DNA from: Polycyclovorans sp002706265
GTDB lineage: Bacteria; Pseudomonadota; Gammaproteobacteria; Nevskiales; Nevskiaceae
Length of the DNA: 64,000 bases
Direction of reading: 5' to 3'
NCBI GenBank assembly: GCA_963973915.1
Contig: CAXBBM010000004.1
Location: forward strand, 190,600-254,599
The first letter of the stretch is position 1. Each line of letters begins with the position of its first letter. This document shows positions 24,359 to 33,379 of this stretch, one piece after another. The notes under the pieces were generated by a model. The model did not search any database. It saw nothing but the letters and a program-made list of their open reading frames with translations, and was not told the DNA's origin. A program made the position numbers and the translations under genes.

Positions 24359-27310
24359 TCACTGACACGCCTCACAGTCAGGATCAAGAATCGAGCAGAC
24401 CTTGGCGCTGCCGATGTCGCTGGCCGGGGCCATGACCACGGCGGGCGGCGGGGTGGCGGCGGGCTGGGCCGAGACCGCTCCGGCGCCGCCGCTGGCGCCC
24501 TGACCCACGCTGTTGAGCCGGCCATCGCTGATGGTGGACTTTTCGCTGTGCGTGGCGCCCATGGTGCGCAGGTAGTAGGTGGTCTTCAGACCCGACACCC
24601 AGGCGTGCTTGTACAACTCATCCAGCTTCTTGCCGTTGGGCTGGCTCATGTACAGGTTGAGGCTCTGGGCTTGGTCGATCCATTTCTGGCGACGGCTGCC
24701 GGCATCGACCAGGCGCTTGGCGTCGATTTCGAACGCGCACTTGTAGAGCGCCTTGATATCGGCCGGCACACGGTCGATGGGCTGCACCGAGCCGTCGTAG
24801 TACTTGAGGTCGTGGGCCATGACTTCATCCCACAGGTCCAGCGCCTTCAGCTCGTTGACGAGGTACTCGTTGACCACGGTGAACTCGCCCGACAGGTTCG
24901 ATTTGACGTACAGGTTCTGGTACGTGGGCTCGATGGACTGGCTGACGCCGGTGATGTTGGCGATGGTGGCGGTGGGGGCGATGGCCATGGTGTTGGAGTT
25001 GCGCATGCCCACGGTCTTGACCTGCTCGCGCAGCGTGTCCCAGTCGAACCGGCCGGACTGTGATTCGTCCTGCGTCAGGTACTGGCCACGGCTTTCGCGC
25101 AGCAGGCGAATGCTGTCGATGGGCAGAATGCCCTGGCTCCACAGCGAGCCCTCGAAGCTGGGGTACTTGCCGCGCTCGGCCGCCAGACCGCTGCTGGCCT
25201 TGATGGCGAAGTAGCTGATCGCCTCCATGGACTGATCGGCAAACTGGATGGCCGCGTCGCTTTCATAGGGCAGGCGCAGTTTGTAGAGCGCGTCGTTGAA
25301 GCCCATGAGGCCCATGCCCACCGGGCGATGCCGCAGGTTGGAGTTGCGCGCCGTGGCCACCGAGTAGTAGTTGTACTCGATGACGTTATCGAGCATGCGC
25401 ATGGCGGTGGTGACGGTCTTTTCCAGCTTTTCCAGGTTCAGCACGCCGTCTTCGATGTGGCGCGGCAGGTTCACCGAGCCCAGGTTGCACACGGCAATTT
25501 CCGAACCGGCCTTGGTGTTCAGGGTGATTTCGGTGCACAGGTTGGATGAGTGCACCACGCCCACGTGCTGCTGCGGGCTGCGCAGGTTGCAGGGGTCTTT
25601 GAAGGTCACCCAGGGGTGGCCGGTTTCGAACAGCATCGACAGCATCTTGCGCCACAGCTGCACCGCCGGAAGGCGCTTGAAGTTCTTGATGCGGCCCTCG
25701 TCGGCCAGCTTTTCGTACTGGGCGTAACGTGCCTCGAAGGCGCTGCCGATCAGGTCGTGCAGGTCGGGCGTTTCTTCGGGGCTGAACAGGGTCCAGGGGC
25801 CGTCTTCCATGACGCGCTTCATGAACAGGTCGGGCACCCAGTTGGCAGTGTTCATGTCGTGGGTGCGGCGGCGGTCGTCGCCGGTGTTCTTGCGCAGTTC
25901 GAGGAACTCCTCGATGTCGCGGTGCCAGGTTTCCAGATACCCGCAGACCGCGCCCTTGCGCTTGCCGCCCTGGTTCACCGCCACGGCGGTGTCGTTGGCC
26001 ACTTTCAGGAACGGCACCACGCCGTTGGACTTGCCATTGGTGCCCTTGATGTAGCCCCCCATGCCGCGCACCGAGGTCCAGTCATTGCCCAGGCCGCCGG
26101 CAAATTTGGAGAGCAGGGCGTTGTCCTTGATGGCGCCGAAGATGCCGTCAAGATCGTCCGGCACCTGGGTCAGGTAGCAGCTTGAAAGCTGCGGGCGCAG
26201 GGTGCCACTGTTGAACAGGGTGGGCGTGCTGCTCATGAAGTCGAAGGACGACAGCAACTGGTAGAACTCGATGGCGCGGGCTTCGCGCTCCACTTCGTTC
26301 ATGGCCAGGCCCATGGCCACGCGCATGAAGAACGCCTGCGGCAATTCGAAGCGGATCTTGTTGCTGTGGATGAAGTACCGGTCGTACAGGGTCTGCAGGC
26401 CGAGATAGTCGAACTGTGCGTCACGGTCGGCCAGCAGCGCCTTGCCCAGCGCGTCGAGGTCGTAGAGGGCGAGCTTGGGGTCCAGCAGCTCCAGGTCCAC
26501 GGCCTTGTGGATGAAGGCGCGGAAATACTCGGGGTAGGCCGGCTTCATTTCCTCGAAGGTGGGGCGGCTGTCCGGCAGGTCGAGAAACTTGCAGGCTTCG
26601 TGACGCATGGCGTCCAGCAGCAGCCGCGCCGAGGCGTAGGTGTAATTGGGCTCTTTCTCGATGCGGGCGCGGGCAGCCAGCGTCAGCGCCTGGCTGAGTT
26701 CGGCCTCGCTGATGCCGTCGTACAGATCGCGCAGCGCTGCGGTGACCACTTCTTCCACGTCGGTACCGGACAGACCCGCGCAGGCTTCCGACACCACGGT
26801 GCGGATGCGTTCAACGTTGAGCGGCACCACGGCGCCGTCATCACGCTTGACGTGAATCTGCGGGCCGGCCGCCACCGGGGCGGCGTGGCTGGCGGCTTCG
26901 GCGGCGCGCTTCCTGGCCTGCTCGTCGCGGTAGATGACGTAGGCGCGGGCCACCTTGTGTTCGCCGGCACGCATCAGGCCGAGTTCGACCTGGTCCTGAA
27001 TGTCTTCAATGTGCAGGGTGCCGCCGCCGCTCAGGTGGCGGGTGAGGGCCTGCACCACCTGCTCGGTGACCTGCTTGACGGTTTCACGCACCCGCGCGCT
27101 GGCGGCGGCGGCGCCGCCTTCCACGGCGAGAAAGGCCTTGGTGACGGCGATGTTGATCTTGCTGGCATCAAAGCCGGTGACCTTGCCGTTGCGGCGAATC
27201 ACGCGGATGGCGCCGGGCGCGGTGGCCGCGACATCGAGCGCGCTGCCCGTGGCCTGGGGCGGCCGCTGGCCGCTGGAAGTGTTGCTCGAAATAACGTTGG
27301 CAGTGTTCAT
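24359..27310 (-). CDS. nrdA: Class Ia ribonucleotide reductase alpha subunit with two ATP-cones
   Basis: NrdA reduces ribonucleoside diphosphates. The 983-residue protein starts at the ATG at 27310 with AGGGGAA behind it. It has two N-terminal ATP-cones (residues about 34-135 starting RVIRRNGKVTGFD, and about 155-245 starting HVKRDDGAVVPLN), as in Pseudomonas-type NrdA. The catalytic barrel contains SSNLCTEI (Asn, Cys, Glu) and CNLGSVNL, the radical-transfer tyrosines are in TTYYLRT, and the C-terminal redox pair is DCEACQ. Two cones suggest dATP feedback inhibition. Upstream lie a candidate NrdR box and a DnaA box. Confidence 0.97.
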   Translation of the reverse strand: MNTANVISSNTSSGQRPPQATGSALDVAATAPGAIRVIRRNGKVTGFDASKINIAVTKAFLAVEGGAAAASARVRETVKQVTEQVVQALTRHLSGGGTLHIEDIQDQVELGLMRAGEHKVARAYVIYRDEQARKRAAEAASHAAPVAAGPQIHVKRDDGAVVPLNVERIRTVVSEACAGLSGTDVEEVVTAALRDLYDGISEAELSQALTLAARARIEKEPNYTYASARLLLDAMRHEACKFLDLPDSRPTFEEMKPAYPEYFRAFIHKAVDLELLDPKLALYDLDALGKALLADRDAQFDYLGLQTLYDRYFIHSNKIRFELPQAFFMRVAMGLAMNEVEREARAIEFYQLLSSFDFMSSTPTLFNSGTLRPQLSSCYLTQVPDDLDGIFGAIKDNALLSKFAGGLGNDWTSVRGMGGYIKGTNGKSNGVVPFLKVANDTAVAVNQGGKRKGAVCGYLETWHRDIEEFLELRKNTGDDRRRTHDMNTANWVPDLFMKRVMEDGPWTLFSPEETPDLHDLIGSAFEARYAQYEKLADEGRIKNFKRLPAVQLWRKMLSMLFETGHPWVTFKDPCNLRSPQQHVGVVHSSNLCTEITLNTKAGSEIAVCNLGSVNLPRHIEDGVLNLEKLEKTVTTAMRMLDNVIEYNYYSVATARNSNLRHRPVGMGLMGFNDALYKLRLPYESDAAIQFADQSMEAISYFAIKASSGLAAERGKYPSFEGSLWSQGILPIDSIRLLRESRGQYLTQDESQSGRFDWDTLREQVKTVGMRNSNTMAIAPTATIANITGVSQSIEPTYQNLYVKSNLSGEFTVVNEYLVNELKALDLWDEVMAHDLKYYDGSVQPIDRVPADIKALYKCAFEIDAKRLVDAGSRRQKWIDQAQSLNLYMSQPNGKKLDELYKHAWVSGLKTTYYLRTMGATHSEKSTISDGRLNSVGQGASGGAGAVSAQPAATPPPAVVMAPASDIGSAKVCSILDPDCEACQ

Positions 27311-27420
27311 GCCGTTCCCCTGATAGGTGGTGCTTGAATGATGAGGTCGGGGCGGCGGGATCGGCCGCGCGACCGGGCCATGACTATACCCATACACGCC
27401 AGGTGTAAACCACCCCGAAA

Positions 27421-27436
27421 CCACAATATCTGGTGT
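27421..27436. promoter_or_regulatory. Candidate NrdR box upstream of nrdA
   Basis: CCACAATATCTGGTGT agrees with the NrdR consensus acaCwAtATaTwGtgt at 13 of 16 positions. It lies 110 bases upstream of nrdA. A second, weaker inverted repeat TACAC-GCCAG-GTGTA at 27393-27407 may be its partner, but the spacing (about 28 bases centre to centre) is a little shorter than the usual 31-32. Confidence 0.6.
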
Positions 27437-27497
27437 TTATTTCACGCTTGACCCCCTACATGCTGTGTCCAGGCTGGGGCCAATGTTCTGCATTTCC

Positions 27498-27506
27498 TGT
27501 GGATAA
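27498..27506. promoter_or_regulatory. DnaA box in the nrdA upstream region
   Basis: TGTGGATAA is the perfect complement of the consensus box TTATCCACA. DnaA regulates nrdAB in E. coli, so a box about 190 bases upstream of nrdA is plausible, though a 9-mer can occur by chance. Confidence 0.45.
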
Positions 27507-27611
27507 GCGGTGCTTTCCTGCACAGGCCTCAGGTTTTCAAGCACTTAACGGGATGGCTTTCCCTCACAATGCCGTCCCCCCGGAAACGACGCCCCGCAGT
27601 CCTGACATCTG

Positions 27612-29708
27612 ATGCCGCTGCTCCCAAGACCTGACGCCGAGGCTCGCCTCGTGAAGCTGCGCACCCTCCTGCATGACACGGTGATGGTGCTGGCGGACTG
27701 CGAGGGTGATCAGCGGCTGTCACAACTGCGCAAACTGGTCGGCTTGTTGCGTCCCACCCGGCGCGAAGCGGAGCGGCCGGCCCTGCGCCTGGCGCAATTG
27801 GCGCTGGTGCTGCGCACCGACAGCGATGCCCGGCGGGCGCTGCGCGCGGCGCTGCTGGCGCTGCTGGCAGAGAAGCACAGCGTGCACCTGTTTTCCGACG
27901 CGGGGGTGTTGTCGAGCGAGGGGTTCTCGTCGTCATTGTCACGCCGCATCTGGCATCGAGTGCTGCCCGACGTGGTCAACACCGATTACCTCAAGGACGT
28001 GCTGGGCCAGTTGTTCGATCGCCATGACGACCACGTGTGGATGGCCGCCGCGGGCGAAGACACCTGGCTCGACCTGGTCCGCGCCATCGACATCGACCAC
28101 GGCGCGCGGCACGACAAGGGCAAGCTGGCCCTGCAGATTGTCTCGGCCATCGAGGTGCTGAGTTACCGCATCACCTCCATCGGTCTGGAGCCGGAGCTGG
28201 TGCGCAATTACCCAGCCATCGAGCGCCACGAATCGCCCTTCCTGACGCAGAACGCCGAGGTGCGCAGCTTCGTCGACGAGTGGCGCCGCGCCGCCACCGA
28301 CAAGCGCGATCCGCAGCTCGACAGTCGCCAGATCGACGTGCTGCTGGAGCAGTGCACCGAGATCATCAGCAAGATTCGCCGCCAGGCGCGCAAGACCGGC
28401 GCCAGCGTCAGCCTCACCTATCAACTGGTGCGGCTGGAGCAGAGCATCGATCGCTTCCGCCAGCTGATGCGGCTGCTGGAAGCGCCGCCGGCCGAGCGCA
28501 ACCCGCTGGCCGTGGCGCTGTTCTTCGAACTGGTGATTGCCGAGAACCGCCGCTACAGCCTCGGCGACCTGTTTTCGCAGAACATCGAGCTGCTCGCCCA
28601 GCGCGTCACCGGCAGCGCCGGGCGCATGGGCGAGAAATACATCGCCAACTCACGCACCGAATTCTGGGCATTGCTGCGCGGTGCGCTGGGTGCCGGCTTC
28701 TTCATTGCGCTCATGGCCGGCACCAAGTTGCTGTTCAATTTTGATCCGCACCCGCCCATCGTCACCGCCTTCGTCAACAGCATGATCTACGGCCTGGGCT
28801 TCGTGCTGATCTATCTGGTGGGGTTCACGGTGGCGACCAAACAGCCGGCGATGACCGCCGCGACCATCGCCGCCAGCATTCGCAGCACCGAAGAACAGCC
28901 CGACCGTCTCGAAGGGCTCGCCAACCTGGTGGTGGCCACCCTGCGCAGCCAGGTCATCGCCATCATCGGCAACCTGATCCTGGCGTTTGTCACCGCCGCA
29001 CTGGTGGGCTACCTGATCTGGACCTACGGCCACGCGCATTTCCTGCCCACCGCCAAGGCCGAGCACCTGCTCGAAGAGCTGGACCCGTTCCGCAGTGCGG
29101 CCATCGCCCACGCGGCAATTGCCGGCATCTGCCTGTTCTTCTCGGGCCTGATCTCGGGTTACTTCGACAATCGTGCCGCCTACACGCGCATTCCCGAGCG
29201 CATCGCCCAACGGCCCAGGCTGCGGCGCTGGCTGGGCAAGGACCGGGCGCGGGCGCTGGGCGATTACATCGGTCATCACCTGGGCGGCATCGCCGGCAAT
29301 TTTTTCTTCGGCTGCATGCTGGGATCGATGGGCACCCTGGGGTACATCCTCGGGCTGCCGCTCGACATTCGCCACATCGCCTTCGCCGCCGCCAACTACG
29401 CCTATGCGCTGGTGAGCCTGGACTGGGCCGTTCTCGGTCCGGTGGCGGTGTGGTCGGGCCTGGGGGTGCTGGTGATCGGCGCGACCAATCTGGCCATCAG
29501 CTTCGGCCTGGCCCTGTTCGTGGCCATGCGCGCCCAGCGGGTCAAGTTCACCGAGGGCCGACGGCTGGCGTGGCTGCTGATGGGCCGCTTCCTGCGCCAG
29601 CCGCACCGCTTCATCTGGCCGCCGAAGCACCAGGACACCGACATCAGCGAGGTCATCGACACCGTTGCCCACCGCGCCATCGGCTCCCAGCGCCCCGGCG
29701 GGGCCTGA
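27612..29708 (+). CDS. gcr: Site-specific recombinase Gcr-type membrane protein
   Basis: The 698-residue protein matches the family annotated as site-specific recombinase (Neisseria Gcr, SpecificRecomb family). Residues 1-340 are a mostly helical soluble part (AERNPLAVALFFELVIAENRRYSLGDLF near 300), and 350-660 hold about six to eight membrane helices with GEKYIANSRTEFWALLRGALGAG and a GYFDNRAAYTRIPERI loop. There is no tyrosine or serine recombinase motif, so the family name rests on old genetics and the molecular role is doubtful. It is divergent from nrdA. Confidence 0.8.
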   Translation: MPLLPRPDAEARLVKLRTLLHDTVMVLADCEGDQRLSQLRKLVGLLRPTRREAERPALRLAQLALVLRTDSDARRALRAALLALLAEKHSVHLFSDAGVLSSEGFSSSLSRRIWHRVLPDVVNTDYLKDVLGQLFDRHDDHVWMAAAGEDTWLDLVRAIDIDHGARHDKGKLALQIVSAIEVLSYRITSIGLEPELVRNYPAIERHESPFLTQNAEVRSFVDEWRRAATDKRDPQLDSRQIDVLLEQCTEIISKIRRQARKTGASVSLTYQLVRLEQSIDRFRQLMRLLEAPPAERNPLAVALFFELVIAENRRYSLGDLFSQNIELLAQRVTGSAGRMGEKYIANSRTEFWALLRGALGAGFFIALMAGTKLLFNFDPHPPIVTAFVNSMIYGLGFVLIYLVGFTVATKQPAMTAATIAASIRSTEEQPDRLEGLANLVVATLRSQVIAIIGNLILAFVTAALVGYLIWTYGHAHFLPTAKAEHLLEELDPFRSAAIAHAAIAGICLFFSGLISGYFDNRAAYTRIPERIAQRPRLRRWLGKDRARALGDYIGHHLGGIAGNFFFGCMLGSMGTLGYILGLPLDIRHIAFAAANYAYALVSLDWAVLGPVAVWSGLGVLVIGATNLAISFGLALFVAMRAQRVKFTEGRRLAWLLMGRFLRQPHRFIWPPKHQDTDISEVIDTVAHRAIGSQRPGGA

Positions 29709-29825
29709 CCGGGCCTGCGGCGACGGCAAGTTGGCCCCTACAATCGGCCGACGACGGGACACAGGATCGCGGCCATCTACCAGAAACATTGCCCAGGCTG
29801 CTTCGCGGACAAGGCGGGCGCCGCC

Positions 29826-31850
29826 GTGTGCGCCATCTGCGGCTACGACGAATCGCAGCCGCGCGCGTCCATGTTTCTGCGCCACGGCGTCATCCTCGAT
29901 GGCAAATACCGCGTAGGCCGCGTGCTCGGGCGACCGGGCGGCTTCGGCATCACCTACCTGGCGTGGGACATTCCCCTGCAGCAACGGGTGGCGATCAAGG
30001 AATATCTACCGCGCGCGCTGGCCAATCGCGACACCGACACCTTGACCGTCAGCGTGCATACCGCCGACGAACGGGCAACCTTCGAGGCCGGCCGCGAGCA
30101 GTTTCTGCGCGAGGCACGCATCGTCGCCGGGCTCGATCACCCCAACATCGTTCGCGTGCGGGGTTATTTCAACGCCAACGGCACGGCGTATCTGGTGATG
30201 GACTATTACGAGGGCATCAGCGTCGGTGACTACCTCGCCACCGTGAGCCCGACCATGGAGCCGGCGCTGGCGGTGGGCATCATCGAGCCGGTGCTCGAAG
30301 GCTTGGCGTACGTCCACCAGCACGGCGTGGTGCATCGCGACATCAAACCCCACAACCTGTATCTGGCCGCCGCGGGCAAGCCCATCCTGCTCGACTTCGG
30401 CGCCGCCCGACGGGCGGTGGGCGATGTCGCGCACAGCCTGTCGGTGGTGCTGAGCGAGGGCTACGCGCCGCTGGAGCAATACCAGCGCCGCGCCGAACAA
30501 GGCCCCCAGACCGACGTTTACGGGATGGCGGCCACGCTGCTGCGCATGATCACCGGGCAGGCCCCGCCCATGGCGCTGGACCGGCTCAATGACGATGCCC
30601 TGGACGGCCCCGGCTGGGCCGCCTTGCCCCCCGCCCTGCAGGCCGTGCTGCGCCGCGCGCTGGCGGTGGATGCGGCCGACCGGCACCCCACGGCCGAGGC
30701 GCTGCTCAGTGACCTGCGTGCCTGGCGGGCCACGGTTGCGCCGCCCGGGCCGGCACCCGCCGCAGCGGCATCGCCATCGGCACCGCGGCCCGGCCCCGCA
30801 ACCCCACCGCCCCAGCCCCAGCCCGCGGCTCACGCGCGCCATGCTTCGACTCGGGGCAGGGCCCTGCGGCCAGGGCCGTGGATGCTGGGGCTGGTGACCG
30901 TGATTCTGCTGCTGGGCTGGGCGGCCCGTTCACAATTTCCGGCTTCGGCGCCGGGCGACCCGGCCTTGTCAGACACACGGGCCGCCGAAGCGGCCGACGA
31001 GGCCGACGAGGCCAATACAGCGCGGACCGCGCCAGCGCCGACCTCGGGGCCGACGCCCGCGAGCGCGCGCGCTGGCGCTGGCGCGAGCAGCGCACCCATC
31101 CGCTCCGAGCTGAGCCGGAGCGCCCTGATCGATCTGCCGATGATCCGCATCCCGGCACAGAATCTGAGCCTGGGCGGCGCCGACGGCCTGGCCGCCACGC
31201 CGGTCCGCCTGAACGCCTACGACATCTCGGCCCATGAGGTCACCGTTGAGGCCTTCGCCCAGTTTGTCGCCGACCAGCAGTACGACAACCCCAACTGGGA
31301 CCGCTACCCCTGCGATGGCGTCTTGCAGGGCGATTGGTCATCGAGCGCGGTGGCCACCACCCAGCGGGTGCCGGTGGTCTGCGTCAACGTGGAAGACGCG
31401 CGCGCGTTCGCCGCCTGGCGCAGCGCGGTCAGCGGCGATCACCATCGCCTGCCCACCGAGGCCGAGTGGGAAGCCGCCGCCCGCGCCGGTCGCCGCAGCG
31501 CCTACTGGTGGGGCGACACCCTCGACACCGGCCGCGCCAACTGCGCCGGCTGCCCGCCATTCACCTCGCGGGCCGCCAACGTGGGGCGCTATCCCGCCAA
31601 CCCGCTGGGTCTCTACGACACCGCCGGCAACGTGCGCGAATGGACCTGCTCGGCGGCCGCCGACGACCGTGTGCGCCACGCGTGCAGTGACGCCGATCTG
31701 GCCACCCTGAAACTGCGCTTCGTGGTGCGCGGCGGGTCCTGGCACCAGCCCGCGTCGGCCATGCGCAGCAGCGCCCGCGATCAACTGGAACCCCTGCGCC
31801 GCGACCACCACACCGGCTTCAGGCTGGTGCGCCAAGCCCTACAGCCCTAG
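29826..31850 (+). CDS. Eukaryotic-like Ser/Thr protein kinase fused to a formylglycine-generating/sulfatase-modifying domain
   Basis: The kinase domain (about residues 20-280) has VAIKE, HRDIKPHN, DFGAARR and a YAPLEQY activation segment. After a Pro/Ala linker and one membrane helix (about 355-375) comes an FGE-sulfatase/SUMF1 domain at about 435-674 with LPTEAEWEAAARAG, GNVREWT and RGGSWHQ. The GTG at 29826 cuts a zinc ribbon in half: in frame upstream (29781-29825) lies QKHCPGCFADKAGAA, matching the paralogue's N-terminus, but with no ATG, GTG or TTG. An ATC at 29775 behind AGGA may be the true start. A second kinase follows. Confidence 0.85.
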   Translation: MCAICGYDESQPRASMFLRHGVILDGKYRVGRVLGRPGGFGITYLAWDIPLQQRVAIKEYLPRALANRDTDTLTVSVHTADERATFEAGREQFLREARIVAGLDHPNIVRVRGYFNANGTAYLVMDYYEGISVGDYLATVSPTMEPALAVGIIEPVLEGLAYVHQHGVVHRDIKPHNLYLAAAGKPILLDFGAARRAVGDVAHSLSVVLSEGYAPLEQYQRRAEQGPQTDVYGMAATLLRMITGQAPPMALDRLNDDALDGPGWAALPPALQAVLRRALAVDAADRHPTAEALLSDLRAWRATVAPPGPAPAAAASPSAPRPGPATPPPQPQPAAHARHASTRGRALRPGPWMLGLVTVILLLGWAARSQFPASAPGDPALSDTRAAEAADEADEANTARTAPAPTSGPTPASARAGAGASSAPIRSELSRSALIDLPMIRIPAQNLSLGGADGLAATPVRLNAYDISAHEVTVEAFAQFVADQQYDNPNWDRYPCDGVLQGDWSSSAVATTQRVPVVCVNVEDARAFAAWRSAVSGDHHRLPTEAEWEAAARAGRRSAYWWGDTLDTGRANCAGCPPFTSRAANVGRYPANPLGLYDTAGNVREWTCSAAADDRVRHACSDADLATLKLRFVVRGGSWHQPASAMRSSARDQLEPLRRDHHTGFRLVRQALQP

Positions 31851-31993
31851 CGCCGCCGTCGTCGACGTGGCGCGGTTGCGGCCCCGAAATGGCTGAACCC
31901 CACCTGACAGCACCCACCGGTTCCGGGCATGCTGGCGCCCTCCCGCGTCAGCGCCATGACCGATGACCCCGCCCCAAGCCTTTTGACCCTCGC

Positions 31994-33265
31994 ATGACTT
32001 ACCAGAAGCACTGCCCCTCCTGCTTCACGCTCAAGGATGCCGTCGCGGTCTGTCCGCAGTGCGGCTTTGACGAGTCGACCGCGCGCTCGGCCCTGTTCCT
32101 GCCCTACGGCACCGTGCTGGCGGGCCAGTACCGCGTGGGCCGGGTGCTGGGAAAACCGGGCGGTTTCGGCATCACCTACCAGGGCTGGGACATCAACCTG
32201 CAACAGCGCGTGGCGATCAAGGAATTCCTGCCGCCCGACATTGCCGAGCGCGTGCCCCACAGCGCCGACGTGGCGGTGATGGAACCCGAGGAGCGCCAGA
32301 GCTTCGAGAACGGCAAGGCCGCCTTCCTGCGCGAGGCACGGATCGTCGCCCAGCTCGATCACCCCAATGTGGTGCGGGTGCGCACCTTCTTCAACGCCAA
32401 CGGCACCGCGTATCTGGTCATGGATTACTACGACGGCATGACCATGGCCACCTACCTGGCCGAAAAGCAGCCGTCGCTGGCCCCCGAGCTGGCCATTCCG
32501 GTGATGCTGCCCATCCTCGATGGCCTGCGCTATCTGCACGCCCGCGGGCTGATTCACCGCGACATCAAGCCCAACAACATTTACCTGGCCACCATTGGGC
32601 GGGCCATCCTGCTCGACTTTGGCGCGGCGCGGCAGGCCACCGCCGAGGGCGATGCCCGAAGCATGTCGGTGGCGCTGTCGGGCGGCTATGCCCCGCTGGA
32701 GCAATATCAGCGGCGCTCGTCGCAAGGCCCCTGGACCGACGTCTACGGCGCCGCCGCCACGCTCTACCGGATGATCACCGGGCATCTGCCGCCCGGTGCC
32801 CTCGACCGGCTGGCCGACGACCCCCTGCCGACCAGCCCCTGGCCCGGCGTGCCGCCGGCCTTGAAGACCCTTCTGCTCAAGGCACTGGCGTTGAAGCCGG
32901 AAGATCGTTACCCCACCGCCGAGGCCTTCATGCTGACGCTGGAGCAGTACACCGGCGCCGTCCCCGCCGAGCGCGCGCCCGCGCATGAGGCGCCGCCGCC
33001 CAACCCGCCCCCGGCCCCGCCCTCACCGCTGCTGCCACCCGCCGCCCCCGAAGCCCCGCCCGCCAAGCCCCCGCCACGCGCCCCACAAAGCCCCAAGCCG
33101 CTGCCCGGCTGGCGACGCACCGTCGAACTGGCGCTGCTGGCCGTGGGCGGCGCCTTGATCATCGCCTTCTTCCTGTGGCTGATGTTTCTGCGGCCGCCCG
33201 AGGCCTACAGCCCGGCCACCGGTCAGCTGGCGCCAACCCCGCCGGCCGTCACCGCGCGGGCTTGA
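31994..33265 (+). CDS. Eukaryotic-like Ser/Thr protein kinase with N-terminal zinc ribbon
   Basis: This 423-residue paralogue of the preceding kinase begins MTYQKHCPSC, with a second CPQCG pair completing a zinc ribbon (residues 1-25). The kinase domain (about 35-295) has GKPGGFGIT (glycine loop), VAIKE, HRDIKPNN, DFGAAR and GYAPLEQY. A Pro/Ala-rich linker follows (315-365), then a single membrane helix at about 375-395 and a short periplasmic tail, so the kinase is cytosolic and membrane-anchored. It lacks the sulfatase-modifying domain of its neighbour. The two genes are 143 bases apart. Confidence 0.92.
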   Translation: MTYQKHCPSCFTLKDAVAVCPQCGFDESTARSALFLPYGTVLAGQYRVGRVLGKPGGFGITYQGWDINLQQRVAIKEFLPPDIAERVPHSADVAVMEPEERQSFENGKAAFLREARIVAQLDHPNVVRVRTFFNANGTAYLVMDYYDGMTMATYLAEKQPSLAPELAIPVMLPILDGLRYLHARGLIHRDIKPNNIYLATIGRAILLDFGAARQATAEGDARSMSVALSGGYAPLEQYQRRSSQGPWTDVYGAAATLYRMITGHLPPGALDRLADDPLPTSPWPGVPPALKTLLLKALALKPEDRYPTAEAFMLTLEQYTGAVPAERAPAHEAPPPNPPPAPPSPLLPPAAPEAPPAKPPPRAPQSPKPLPGWRRTVELALLAVGGALIIAFFLWLMFLRPPEAYSPATGQLAPTPPAVTARA

Positions 33266-33379
33266 GTCTCGCGACACCTCCAACGTGCCAGAAGCCGCCC
33301 GACACGCTGCGCTGACTTTCAGTGCCTGATCTGAAGAAAACCCAGCCGCACCGCCGCTGCGACATGAACCCCTCGACTC

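Larger units (their letters stand above)
27311..27611. other. Intergenic region between nrdA and the Gcr-like gene
   Basis: These 301 bases separate two divergent genes. They contain the candidate NrdR box, a weaker inverted repeat and a DnaA box described separately. I see no further gene, repeat or terminator. A short frame on the minus strand reading into the Gcr-like gene looks spurious. Confidence 0.6.
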
